This document shows positions 11,650 to 22,500 of a stretch of 64,000 nucleotides of DNA, piece by piece. The notes under the pieces are model-generated. The model was not told where the DNA came from, made no database searches, and worked only from the letters and a program-made list of their open reading frames with translations. Origin of the DNA: Rotaria sordida. Its lineage: Eukaryota; Rotifera; Eurotatoria; Philodinida; Philodinidae. The position numbers were made by a program, and so were the translations under genes. How positions within the stretch are numbered: the stretch's first letter is position 1; the number at the start of each line of letters is the position of its first letter. The DNA is taken from contig CAJNOL010000302.1 in assembly GCA_905250125.1 (NCBI GenBank), positions 62,001-126,000 of the forward strand, given 5' to 3'.

Positions 11650-12363
11650 TAGGGGTGTCAGGGTTCCCGTTCCTCAAGGGTTCCGTTCCCAAGGAACGGG
11701 AACCCACTTGGTTATTCATTTCTATGCATGTTTGAACGCGTTTGAGTTCATAGACATACTTTTTCTTTCGTTTTGAGCAAGTCACTCAGGGTTCCTGGGA
11801 ACGGGAACTCGTACCGGGTTCCGGGTTCCTAGGAACGGGAACCCAGTTGAAAATTCATTTCTGTGCATTTTTGAATACACTAGAGTTCATAGACATACTT
11901 TTTCTTTCCTTTTGAGACAAGTCTCTCCGGGTTCCCGGGTTCCCAGGAACGGGAACCCGCATCGGGTTCCGGGTTCCTAGGAACGGGAACCCGCCCCGGG
12001 TTCCTAGGAACGGGAACCCGCCCCGGGTTCCTAAGAATGAGGAACCCTATTGCAAATTGTTCNNNNNNNNNNNNNNNNNNNNNNNNNNNNNNNNNNNNNN
12101 NNNNNNNNNNNNNNNNNNNNNNNNNNNNNNNNNNNNNNNNNNNNNNNNNNNNNNNNNNNNNNAGAGACTCGTCTCAAAACGAAAGAAAAAGTATGTCTAT
12201 GAACTCTAGTGTGTTCAAAAATGCACAGAAATGAATTTTCAACTGGGTTCCCGTTCCTAGGAGCCCGGAACCCGGTGCGGGTTCCCGTTCCTAGGAACCC
12301 GGAACTCGGTGCGGGTTCCCGTTCCCAGGAACGGAACCCGAAACTGACACCCCTAGTTTGAAT
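11642..12363. mobile_element. hAT-type foldback element with GC-rich internal palindromes
   Basis: The element proper runs 11650-12355. Its ends are TAGGGGTGTCA and the inverse TGACACCCCTA, flanked by an exact 8-bp repeat, GTTTGAAT, at 11642-11649 and 12356-12363. An 8-bp duplication with (C/T)AGGGGTGTCA ends is the classic hAT signature. The interior is built from many copies of a GGGTTCCTAGGAACGGGAACC-like palindromic unit and from a roughly 65-bp block (TTCATAGACATACTTTTTC...) present in both orientations, so the whole element can fold back on itself. Its GC content contrasts sharply with the surroundings. It contains no coding capacity. An assembly gap interrupts the centre. Confidence 0.8.
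12063..12162. other. Assembly gap (100 N)
   Basis: Exactly 100 N, so probably a placeholder of unknown true size. It falls in the centre of the foldback element, where palindromes would defeat assembly. Confidence 0.95.
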
Positions 12364-13004
12364 GAGTTCGATCTAACATTACTATTGGTAATGTTATAAA
12401 CATTTTTTGTTTTAATATCATGTTTATGTTCAGTGATTTGTTATTCATAAGAGATTTTTAAAGCAATGTAATTTTTATGAAATCTTTATCATTATATTAA
12501 AAAAAAATATGTGCGAATTATGTAAAAATACATAGGACATTGATCAAGAATAAATAGATAAAATTGCAGCTAAAACGTTCTTTACTTCAATATAAGTGAA
12601 TTTTCGACGGATTTGTTGTTTCTCGTCATCATCAAACTACATTCAAATTCAATGCAACATTAATCAATAACTAATACTCATAATCTATATTTGTTTCAAA
12701 GACAGATGTTCAACATAATACTGCAAAAGAATTTAATCATAATTAAATAAATGGTATATTTGAGGGCGTTGAATTTAATCTAACGATTACAAGAAATAAT
12801 AAATCTATCGAAAATTAATTTATATTGAAATAATAAACTTTTTTAGTTGCAATTTTAGTTTTTTTATTCTTGATTTTACATATATACCCTTTTTTTTTAA
12901 TTATAATTATGAATTTGATGTTTTTAACGAAAAACTATGTAAATTTTTTTATTATAAAAATCAATTAAATAGATTTCTTTTTGACAAATTAATGGTCGAT
13001 CTAT
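12364..13004. other. Spacer between two transposable elements
   Basis: Very AT-rich; no gene, repeat or structured motif recognised. Confidence 0.5.
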
Positions 13005-13943
13005 AAAGAATTATACTGTTAGTAATTTTGAATTTTTTCTTCTATGATTCCCTTGATTGACTCACATTTTTTTTGTAAATCAAAAGATAGTGTTTAAAAT
13101 TCTGCACAAAATGATTTAATTTGTTTTACGAATATAGGTTTCGCCATTTTTTTTTGGATTAAACGTTATCGTACAGTAAAATTTGTTCTTTTTCAAGTAT
13201 TTTGAGAGAGCGTATTATTTCGTCTAATGATGCTGTCTTTGTTGTTACCCTCGTCCTAATTCATAGCTCCAGCTAGTTTATTCTATAAACTAATTACAAT
13301 GCGCAGAACGACAGAGCGTGACCTGTGAACAGGGAAGAGGCTGACAAGAAAGGTGCTGTTTGTGTAAAAACAAAAGTTTGGGTTAAGATTATGATGTGGT
13401 TAGGTGTATATGGGCAAAGACTGACAATGCCGGTGATTCTGGAAGATAGAACAATAGATGTAGAAAGATATATCAATAATGTTCTCCTAGTAGCTCTACA
13501 ATCTGCCAACAATATGTTAAGAAACAACTGGACGTATCAGCAAGACAACGAAAAACCTCACACAGATTACATGAGCCAAAACTGCTATACTGATCATTTT
13601 CCCACACTCATTCTGAAGAACTGTTGGCCATCAAATTCTTCTGCTCAATCTTCATTAGATTACAGTTTGTAAAATGAACTAGCTGAAGCTATAAATTGAG
13701 ACGAGGGTAACAACAAAGACAGCATCGTTAGACGAAATAATACGCTCTCTCAAAACACTTAAATAAGAAAAAATTTTACTGTACGATTACGTTTAATCCA
13801 AAAACAATGCAAGAAACCATATTCGTTAAACAAATTAAATTATTTCGTGCACAATTTCAAGCACTATCTTTTGATTAAAAGAAAGTGTTTCAATCAAGGG
13901 AATAATAGAAGAGAAAATTCAAAAATATTAACACTGTAATTCT
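13005..13943 (+). mobile_element. mariner/Tc1-type element with long terminal inverted repeats
   Basis: The left arm (about 13007-13260) and right arm (about 13700-13942) are inverted copies over roughly 240 bp. The best-conserved inner block is GAGGGTAACAACAAAGACAGC with the adjoining GAAATAATACGCTCTCTCAAAA. The outer limits were set where similarity stops, next to TA dinucleotides as expected for mariner/Tc1 targets, and are good to a few bases. A transposase fragment lies between the arms. Confidence 0.75.
13325..13699 (+). pseudogene. Truncated mariner/Tc1 DDE transposase
   Basis: Translates to the C-terminal half of a mariner/Tc1 transposase. Visible hallmarks are KVWVKIMMWLGVYG, then RTIDVERYINNVLL, then WTYQQDNEKPHT, which carries the second catalytic Asp. 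The region where SPDL.PLDYSLWNEL is expected reads SSAQSSLDYSL followed by a TAA in place of the Trp codon, then NELAEAIN and TGA. The N-terminal DNA-binding part and the first catalytic Asp are absent. The copy is inactive but could be mobilised in trans through its arms. Confidence 0.8.
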
Positions 13944-16683
13944 ACCGTTTATTCTGCATAGCTCTACTAGATAAAATCACTAGTATCAATGCCAATCGAA
14001 GTTTGCAATTTGAATGAAGTATTGCAACTCATTTTATGAGTTTAAAATGAAAATAATTACTTGATTTCCAAGCTTAATAGATAAAGTCAATTTGTCAAAA
14101 ACTAAAGAAACTTTAAGTGATATATTTAGATGGTCAGCATAACCAACAAATAGAACACGAATTTTGAGAGATATTATACACCGATGTGAATTCCATAAAA
14201 AACTTCTCAATGTTTTCAGGATCATTTTTTTTATAGATTACATGATTCAATCTTCAATATTAGTTACGTCAAATAAATATGCCGACAGATATCAATATAG
14301 TTCCTTGTCAAAACAAATTCATCTATTACTCTTATTTCCTACAATGTCTTTATTATTCATTATGAAAATATAATAATTAATTGAGATGAATAAGCTATAT
14401 GAATAAAGGATGAGCACCCAGGGTTATCTCGGGGTCGCTTGGTTTGAGGGAGAGAATCAACAATTCAGAAGGTTGATTGGAAGATATTACCTAGAGTTGA
14501 TCGAATTTTGTAGATTGTTGAATAAAAAAGAACAATAAAACACTGGAACTTCGTTGGAGAAAAACGAAAATATTTCAAGATTGAGGAAGGACATCCTTGA
14601 GTATACCGATTGGGTGTGGGTCCGAGTGTGGGATATGGCTTTTCGTGTGTTGTTTTTCTATGTTTCCAAATCCACACCCACGCCCTAGGTGTATATTGAT
14701 AGATACTTGATTGTTCACATAATACTCATTAACCATCATATATCATTTATTTTCAAAATACGTAACATGCACTCATACCTATTATTGATTAGTTTCTTTT
14801 TCGGATTAAATACTGGAATAAAAGTATTGTTAATGTGAACACAATTCCTTGAGAAATGCATTTTATTACTTTTCATTGCATTCGTAATAATTATCATATT
14901 CAGAGAATTAGTAATGGTTTTTTTGTGCTAAAGATTTATTATTAGTGAATGAGATACAAATGTTCTTTGAATAGAAAAAGGAAATAATGGACGTCATCTT
15001 GATAAAAACAAAAGATTCGTGTTTGGATCATTTTTAACATTTGTTATTTTCATTCATTTAACTTTAGATAATGTCTATCAATAGAAGTTTGAAAGAAAAA
15101 AACCAACAGTTATCTTGTCGTTCTCATTAAACCTATCGAAATAGAATATAATGTGTAATCGAAGTTCAAAATCGACTGCTTTCTTTCATATAAAAGACAA
15201 ATTATTTCTACTTACTAATGACGAAATATGATGTTGATATACAAGATTAAAAATGCGACAAAAAAAGGAATAGCTTTCATATTCTGATGAATATAAAACA
15301 TCTTCATAATTGATTGAAATTTCACACGAACAATCTTATTCGTTGTCTAATTCAAGTAATACAAGTTAACATTCTATTCATTATAGGTAAAGAGAGGAGA
15401 GAGAATTACTAAGCACAAGAAAAATATGTCATATTATGCTCATTCTACAAATCATCAACTAAAGGATTTTTGCGGAATTTTACTTTCTAATTGCTACTAG
15501 TCGCTATTAGTTCGAAATAAAATCTATTAAATGTTATTCATATATTTACGTATCTTTAAAAACTAGGAATAAACGATTATATACTTTCATTTAATTATGA
15601 GTACACAAATTTGATATTATCCTGATCTTGATAATCTATCTTGTACTTTACTTGGAACGAAAATAATAAGACAAACGATGATACACTTCAAAATTATTTT
15701 GAGCTATGATGAAACACAGAAATAATCATGAAACTGACAGATCTTTGATGCATGTATGCCAAACAATGGGCCATTGTTATACAATCTAATCAACAATTTT
15801 CATTTCTTTAAATGAATTCAATTATAGTACGACAAGTAATTTATATATAGACTTTGTTAATGCTCTTATACACGTACAGAATGAAAGAAAAAAAAACAAA
15901 ATCTTTTCTTGATGTAATGAGTAGGAATTCAATAAATACACATTTTTAAAACTATGTAACTACGCATAAATGTTATATTGTAATCATTTTTACTATAACT
16001 TTCAAAATGAATGAGGATGATTTGCTATAAATTAATATAACTGAAAAGAAAATGAATGATTGAAGAAAAAAAAAAGTGAAAAAGAAATCGGAGAAGGCCT
16101 TCATTAATAACCAAAAACTAGATTGTGTTCTATATAGTAGAATGATTTTATTTATTTCATAGCATTTTAATAAAAATCGAATTTGATTTAATTAATCGTA
16201 CGATGGTTTTTTGTTTTCTACTGAATATGATGAACATGCTCACCATAATCATCATAGGTTTTCTCCGTCTCTTTCTATTTATTAATCTATTATTTAATCT
16301 ATCTTGACGATTTGAACTGAAAGTAATATCGAAGAAAAAAAAGTTTTTTTTTTTTTTTTTGATAATTAATATTTTGTACAACAGTTATCTTGAATATTAT
16401 ATATTCGTCATAAAAATGAGTCTGGTTTTTTTTCTACGTTTTCAAAAAAAAAAAGAGAGCATCGAGTATGCTCATAAAAATATCTGCGGAATTCAAAACA
16501 AATTGAAGTATATGCAGAAATGAAAGAGAACACAAACGTTTAACATTCGCTTTGACGAGAAGAAGAGAAACAATTGTTGAAGTCTATCGATTTTATTCCC
16601 TGATTACGCAGTTCTTGTATTCTTTCTTTTTTTTTTCACCTTTTTCTTTTCTAAAACATTGTATTAGTACTCAATTGCTCTTC
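13944..16683. other. Long intergenic stretch, no gene seen
   Basis: AT-rich, with homopolymer runs, including a long T run near 16344. Open frames at 14034-14373 and 14465-14677 have no recognisable motif. Around 14607-14695 a GT-rich stretch can pair partly with a downstream CA-rich one. I see no exon series. Confidence 0.45.
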
Positions 16684-16693
16684 TATATATAAA
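16684..16693 (+). promoter_or_regulatory. TATA box of the small hydrophilic-protein gene
   Basis: TATATATAAA lies 100 bp upstream of the ATG at 16793. At usual TATA-to-start spacing this gives a 5' leader of about 70-80 bases. It is the clearest TATA element in the window. Confidence 0.55.
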
Positions 16694-16792
16694 GAGACGA
16701 CAAACAAATTTATTACATAAAAAAGTCATTTTTCTTTTACATCACACAAACAAACATTTTATTCATTTTTTGCACTCTCATCTCACAATAAA

Positions 16793-17008
16793 ATGTCAGC
16801 GACAGCCGGTAATACCGATTCTGGATTAAGTGGACAACCTAGTGGTGATATTGACAAACAAAAAGGTCCTGCAAGTGGTAGCAATGCTGAATCAGCAGGT
16901 GGTACTCTTGGTACAGCAACAACATCTGTAAAAGGTGAAAGTTCCTCATCAAATCAAGAATTGCCTGGTCAAAGTGGCTTAAAAGAAAATAAAGGTGATA
17001 AGGCTTAA
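16793..17008 (+). CDS. Small Gly/Ser-rich hydrophilic protein (hydrophilin-like)
   Basis: A single-exon gene for 71 aa. The product has 13 Gly and many Ser, Thr, Gln, Asn, Glu and Lys residues, but no Cys, Phe, Tyr, Trp, His or Arg. It is therefore expected to be fully disordered and heat-soluble, and it meets the composition rule used for hydrophilins (Gly above 6 percent, strongly hydrophilic). Those proteins and the related LEA proteins protect cells during water loss, which would suit a desiccation-tolerant animal; that role is inference only. No signal peptide or domain is visible. The start is the first ATG after the TATA box, and a polyadenylation signal follows 25 bp after the stop. 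The compact unit suggests a small, well-expressed gene. Codon use looks like that of its neighbours. No named family is recognised. Confidence 0.7.
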   Translation: MSATAGNTDSGLSGQPSGDIDKQKGPASGSNAESAGGTLGTATTSVKGESSSSNQELPGQSGLKENKGDKA

Positions 17009-17033
17009 CACCAAAGTTGCAGCAGTACTTCTC

Positions 17034-17039
17034 AATAAA
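17034..17039 (+). terminator. Polyadenylation signal AATAAA
   Basis: AATAAA 26 bases after the stop codon of the small hydrophilic-protein gene, the spacing expected for a short 3' UTR. Confidence 0.5.
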
Positions 17040-17640
17040 CCATTCTGCCATTTATATACGAACATTTGAGTTTTATGATTAATTTCGTGTGTATGTAGTT
17101 AGGAAAGCAAAATAATTCTTTAATAAAAATATACACATATACAAGCATTTGTTTCATAGTCAGCGAATATTAGAATTCGGAATAGGTTGGGCTAAACCTA
17201 TCAAAATCGATCTATGGGTTTCCGAATTTCGATTCAATCCATCCATTATTTTCCCTTCGAAATTTGCGTAAACTTAACCATACATTGCCTGCAAAAGTGG
17301 AGAACAAGGCAAGGGCATTTGTTGAATAAAAAACAATATTTTTTAACGCAAATAGACAAATAAATTGTTATTAACAATGTACTAACAAAATGTCTACATG
17401 TCATCACAAGACCAGCAAATTTCAGTGAATGAACTAAATTAGTAACATGTTTGAATCAATCGAATTTGTCGATCTTGTGCCGACATATTAATATCTTATT
17501 TTGTCAATAAAGAATCAACGAAATGATCAAATGAGATGTTTCGAAGAGAGAAATTTTACAATAATCTACGCGATCCTTCTAGAGAATTTTGTGTTTCATT
17601 CAAGATTTTGTTCCGAAATTATCATCAATCTATGGGTCAA
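17040..17640. other. Intergenic, no gene seen
   Basis: Spacer between the small gene and the inverted-repeat element. No exon, repeat or strong motif recognised. Confidence 0.4.
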
Positions 17641-18215
17641 ACTACCAACGACAAAACGACTGCAAATCGTATTTTTTGGTGTAACTTTTGATAGAAACAA
17701 GATAGAGAGCTGCGATTTTCACTATTGGAAAGAGGAGATGAAGACGCATCGAGTCATATGTTATAGACCTTTTGACCTGGTTTTTCTAAGGTTTTCAATT
17801 GAGCTTTTTGAAAAACAACGTTCTTAATAGGTGATTATAGTGAATTTTCAATTATCTGATATGTATTGAAAGTGATAATTGAACATCTATAAAACTGTGC
17901 AAGGCTCAGATTCTTAGCTTCAATCATTTAGGAGTTATAGGTATTCTACTCGAAACTATAAGCCGATTTTTCTAGCAATTCTTGTAAAAAAAAGCATTTT
18001 TTTTCTTTTTTCTTTTTCATAAAAACTATTTTTCCGCTACCTTTTTTAGATGATCGATTTAAAAAGCCTCAGAAAACATATTTAAAGAAACTTATAATAT
18101 ACATTTCGATGCGTCTTCATCTCCTCTTTCCAACAGTGAAAACCGCAGCTCTCTATCTTGTTTCTATCAAAAGTTACACCAAAAAATACGATTTGCAGTC
18201 GTTTTGTCGTTGGTA
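17641..18215. mobile_element. Inverted-repeat MITE, family 1, copy A
   Basis: Two arms of about 110 bp, 17641-17752 and 18105-18215, are inverted copies with only a few mismatches, including CTACCAACGACAAAACGACT and AGAGGAGATGAAGACGCATC. The interior is AT-rich with no coding potential. The high arm identity points to a fairly recent insertion. A diverged relative lies at 32960-33432. The superfamily is not clear from the ends. Confidence 0.75.
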
Positions 18216-19590
18216 GAAAGGTTGAAACCTATGTAAGAAAAAAAAATCTGACTTATATAGATTTTTTTCTGATTAAAAATCAATTAAAATTATACTATTA
18301 TTATATAATTTTCAATCGATTTTATACAGCTATTGGATTTGAATTTATTTTAATCGATTATTAGAATTGAATTGATTTTAATTCATTGAAATGAATCTAA
18401 AAATAATCAATTAAAACCAATCAAATTTTAATGAAATGCAACTCTAAAATAGAAAAACATATTTCAATTGACTGAAACATAACATAATCGATTGTAATGT
18501 AAACTATCGGTATTTTGTTTTATTTGAATAATTTTAAAATTGAAATGCTTATCTTGAAATGTAACTTATGTGTTAAAGATCGATCAAGTATTATATTTAC
18601 CGTTTATTGAGGCAATCTGTGCAAGAAAAAACAATCAAAAACTTGAGTTTCGGAAGTTAAAATAATAGAAAAGCGTGTTTTACGATCATTGCGGTTAAAA
18701 CCGATAAAAAAAAGTAAATAATCGATTTAAATAGATGAAAGATCAACTAATCTGTTCAAAAGCAGATGAAAACAATGGTATTTTAATCGATTTTTAATAG
18801 GAGAAAAAGGATTGATGAACATCAGATTTTTTTCAATCTTTTTTTCTTTTACATAAATGATCCATAGGTGCCCATCGTAAAATCGGACTCTACTGAATGT
18901 ATGATATTAGATACTCGCAAGGATACTCTGCTATCAGTATGGCATAGAAACATTCGGCTACTTCATGAATTTTTAGCACTTCACTACAAAATGTTTCTAA
19001 ACGTTTAGTCTACTAACTTGTTGAAAAATTTTTCATTGAACACTGTAGATACTGGGTAGGTACCTAGCCAGTATCTATGTACTGAGATAATTCTCAGTAG
19101 AATATCCAACCAAGATCATTTGACATACTGATAACAGGGTAGTCGAAAAGTTACCCTGTTGACAACTAACCTTGTGCATGAGTACCTTGAACTAAGAACA
19201 TTCACTAGGGGATCGATCTAGTATATTAGAAGCCTTGGTAAATATTTACACAATAAAAGTGCGAATTTCTTGTTCTCTTTTCGTTCAATGTACTTTGATC
19301 GTGAAATTGAACACAATCTAGTAGTGCCATCTGTTGATTATATTTTTCATTGTTGATACTTCTATCAAATAAAACTATTTTATCATTGACATGAAAAAGT
19401 CCCTTGTTGGAAAACGAAGGTTTTGTATACACGATACACATACACGTACAACACAGAATGAGGATAACTGGTTGATGTATAGTGTATAGGAATCAAATTA
19501 ACGTACCATGAAATTTATATAATTAGATATTATTTATGTCTTGTCTTCCTTTCTTAAAAAGATAATATTTAATTAATTAAAAAACAAATA
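18216..19590. other. Upstream region of ARID2, with hairpin cluster
   Basis: AT-rich. Three strong hairpins lie at 19047-19160, described separately. No exon was recognised, and the ARID2 promoter should be in the last few hundred bases. Confidence 0.4.
19047..19160. repeat. Cluster of three hairpins
   Basis: 19047-19076 is a near-perfect 30-bp palindrome (AGATACTGGGTAGGTACC and its inverse). 19081-19098 is ACTGAGA-TAAT-TCTCAGT with perfect arms. 19133-19160 pairs AACAGGGTA with TACCCTGTT across a 10-base loop. They could be the folded core of a foldback transposon or a structured RNA; nothing else identifies them. Confidence 0.6.
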
Positions 19591-22500
19591 ATGACAACAT
19601 ATTCACCGATTCAACCTCGTTCAGTTTTATGTAAACCGCTACTACCACCACCAACAACAAATAATATTCCATCATCATCTGTTTTTCTTGTACAATCATC
19701 AACAGTAACAAATACAAATTTTTATCAAACAAATACTGATTTAAATACGAATAATTTATCTCAAATTTCTGCTTTTCCTTCAATATCATTAACTCCTTAT
19801 GAAGAATTTCTTAAACGTTTACGTGAATTTCATCGAAGTCGTCAGTAAGTATCATTGATTGACAAAAAAAAGAAAAAGAAAAGTATTATTTTATTATTTA
19901 TTTATTTATTTATTTCTAGAACAACATTTCGTTCTTTACCAACAATAGCTGGACAAGTTGTTGATTTACATTTATTATATAATACAGTTGTTAATTATGG
20001 TGGTTGGGATAAAGTCAATGATAGACAATTATGGTCAACTATTGCTAATAATTTTTCTATTGATTCATCATGTCTTAATGGTACACAAGCTTTAAAAAAT
20101 ATTTATATTCGGTAAAAAAATAATATTAAATCTTTCTATTTTATTTTATTTTATTTTTTTATTTAAAATAGATATTTATATTCTTTTGAAAAAATAAGTA
20201 ATGGTGAAAATATCGATTCACGTGATGATGAAAATGAAGATTCAAAACGTCGTACAGTTTCTCAATTACAACGTGTACCACAATCATATAATTATACACA
20301 ACATATTGTTTCCGGTAAAAAATAATGAAATTCTGCACCTATTATATTTCGTTTTGATTCAAAAAAAATCTAGAGATGAAAAGAAATTGAGTTCTACCAA
20401 TTGATATAAAATCTCGCAAGAAAATATTCTTCAGTTAAAGAATTCCTTTTTGATGTCATATGCTACCTATGAGATGATCTTTGTTATGATACGAACTTCT
20501 TCATATAAACATAATCTATCTTTCATAATCAATTATATGAATTATTTCAAAACTTTGCATTAAGAGTTTCTGATAAAATTTTCTTATTCTTACTGATTTA
20601 TTAATAGTATTAACTAATAAAAATGATGAGGAGTGTTAATAATGACTGCTTAAGATAAAACATGCCGAACTTTTACAAGAACTTTAGAACTTTTTATTCC
20701 TAATCGTTATCAAAGAGAGATTTACTTTTCAACAAATGTTCATTTGAATCATAGTTTCATCACTAAAATACTTTCTATTTCAACATACTTAAAGCATACT
20801 AAAAGTTCTTGCCATTACGTTTAAAGGATCTTTTCTGATAAGAGAACCTATTGAGAAATGAAAAATATCAAATAAACCATGTTGTCTTCAAAAAGCTCTA
20901 CAACATCGGATATTTTCTTTTTTTCATTTCTCAATAGGTCTCCTTATCCGAAAAGATCCTTTAAATGCAGTGACCTGAATTTTTTGTATGCCCTAAGTAG
21001 AACTTCAAGAGTCTCAAATACTTGTTGACTCACAAGAGAATCTCTCTAGATATCAAATCGCTTTTCGATCAAGACAATATTCATTTGACGAATTAATAGA
21101 AAAGTCTAGAATGATTTGATTTTCTAGGCCTTTGTATTTGAGATACCAAAATTTTATTGAAATTTAAAAAAAAAAGCTGTAATCACTGTTGGATTTCGAT
21201 TTCAAACTTTTCACGAACAAAATTTTTGATTGTGCAAGTTATAACTTTTCTAGTATCTTCTATCCTGAGATATCCGAAATTGTCTCATATATAAAAGCAA
21301 ATTTTGTTCATTTCTAGAAAGAAAATACTAGAAAAGCTAAAACTTGCACAATCAACTCTTTTCACTAAGAGTTTGATTCGTGTAAAGTTTAAAATCAAAA
21401 ATGATCTGAACTTACGAAAATCATTTTCTATTTAAAATAAAAAATTCTTTTTTTTTTGCGCTAGATCCATTACGTCTTCAATATGGTCTTTTTAATGATT
21501 TTGTACATCGAAATGAATATGAAAAATTAGAATTAGCATTATTATGTGGTTTTCCAAATGAATTAACATTTACATTAAATACATTATTACTTCTTTCATC
21601 ATCAGCTAATCATGCAAAATCATTTCATTTATATAAATGTCCACGTTTATTAGATTTACTTTTTCGACATATTGGATTATTTTTATCATCAGATACATTA
21701 ATTAATGATCATTATTTAAAATTTTTATATGATAATCTTTGGTCAAAACATTTTAATTATCATATGGATTTATTTTGGATTCAATCATGTTCACCAAAAA
21801 TTCTTAAATTATTATTAAATATTGATATTGATAATAAAAAAAATAATCATTATAAAAATTTTAATCTTAATCTAAATGAAAATCAACATGAACAAGAATT
21901 TCGTATTGAACAAATATTAATGATAATACGTAATTTTTCATTTGATCGTATAAATGCACATTATTTATTAGATACAATACAATCAACATTATCAAGAACT
22001 TATATTTTTTTATTATTAATATCATATTGTGAAAATAAAATTGAATTACAAAAATATGCTTATGATATATGGACTAATTTAGCTTTATATATGCATTTAC
22101 GTATGATAAATAATGATGAAGGTTTATTATTTCGACAATTATTAAATTCTATGTTAAATGGTGATGATGATCAACAACAACAACAAGATCGTTTTAAAAT
22201 AATTCGTGCATTAGAAATTATAACTAATTTAGCTCGTGCTGGAAATGATAATGGAATTTATTTAATTGATTATATTGATATTATAGTTAAAACTCTTATA
22301 CATATACCTGATATACTTATTTTAGTACATTCTTTAGAATGTTTATATCAATTATCAGAATTAGGTTAGTTAATGTGAATTTTAAAAAAAAACAAAGAAC
22401 TAAATGAGACAAAATTCCATTGAAGATATTGATTGAACTTGAAAATACATATTTTCAATATTCTCGATTTCTTAAATATGAAATATCTATTATCAAACAT

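Noticed and set aside
14611-14632. TGTGGG units resembling the bdelloid telomere repeat
   Set aside because: Only two units separated by unrelated bases, with no array and no chromosome-end context.
16839-17051. Minus-strand frame opposite the small hydrophilic-protein gene
   Set aside because: The + strand frame has TATA, start, stop and polyadenylation signal in order; the reverse frame has none.
17501-17827. 108-codon open frame on the + strand
   Set aside because: It overlaps the left arm of the inverted-repeat element and extends into its spacer. The arm's inverted copy has no matching coding constraint, and no motif is visible.
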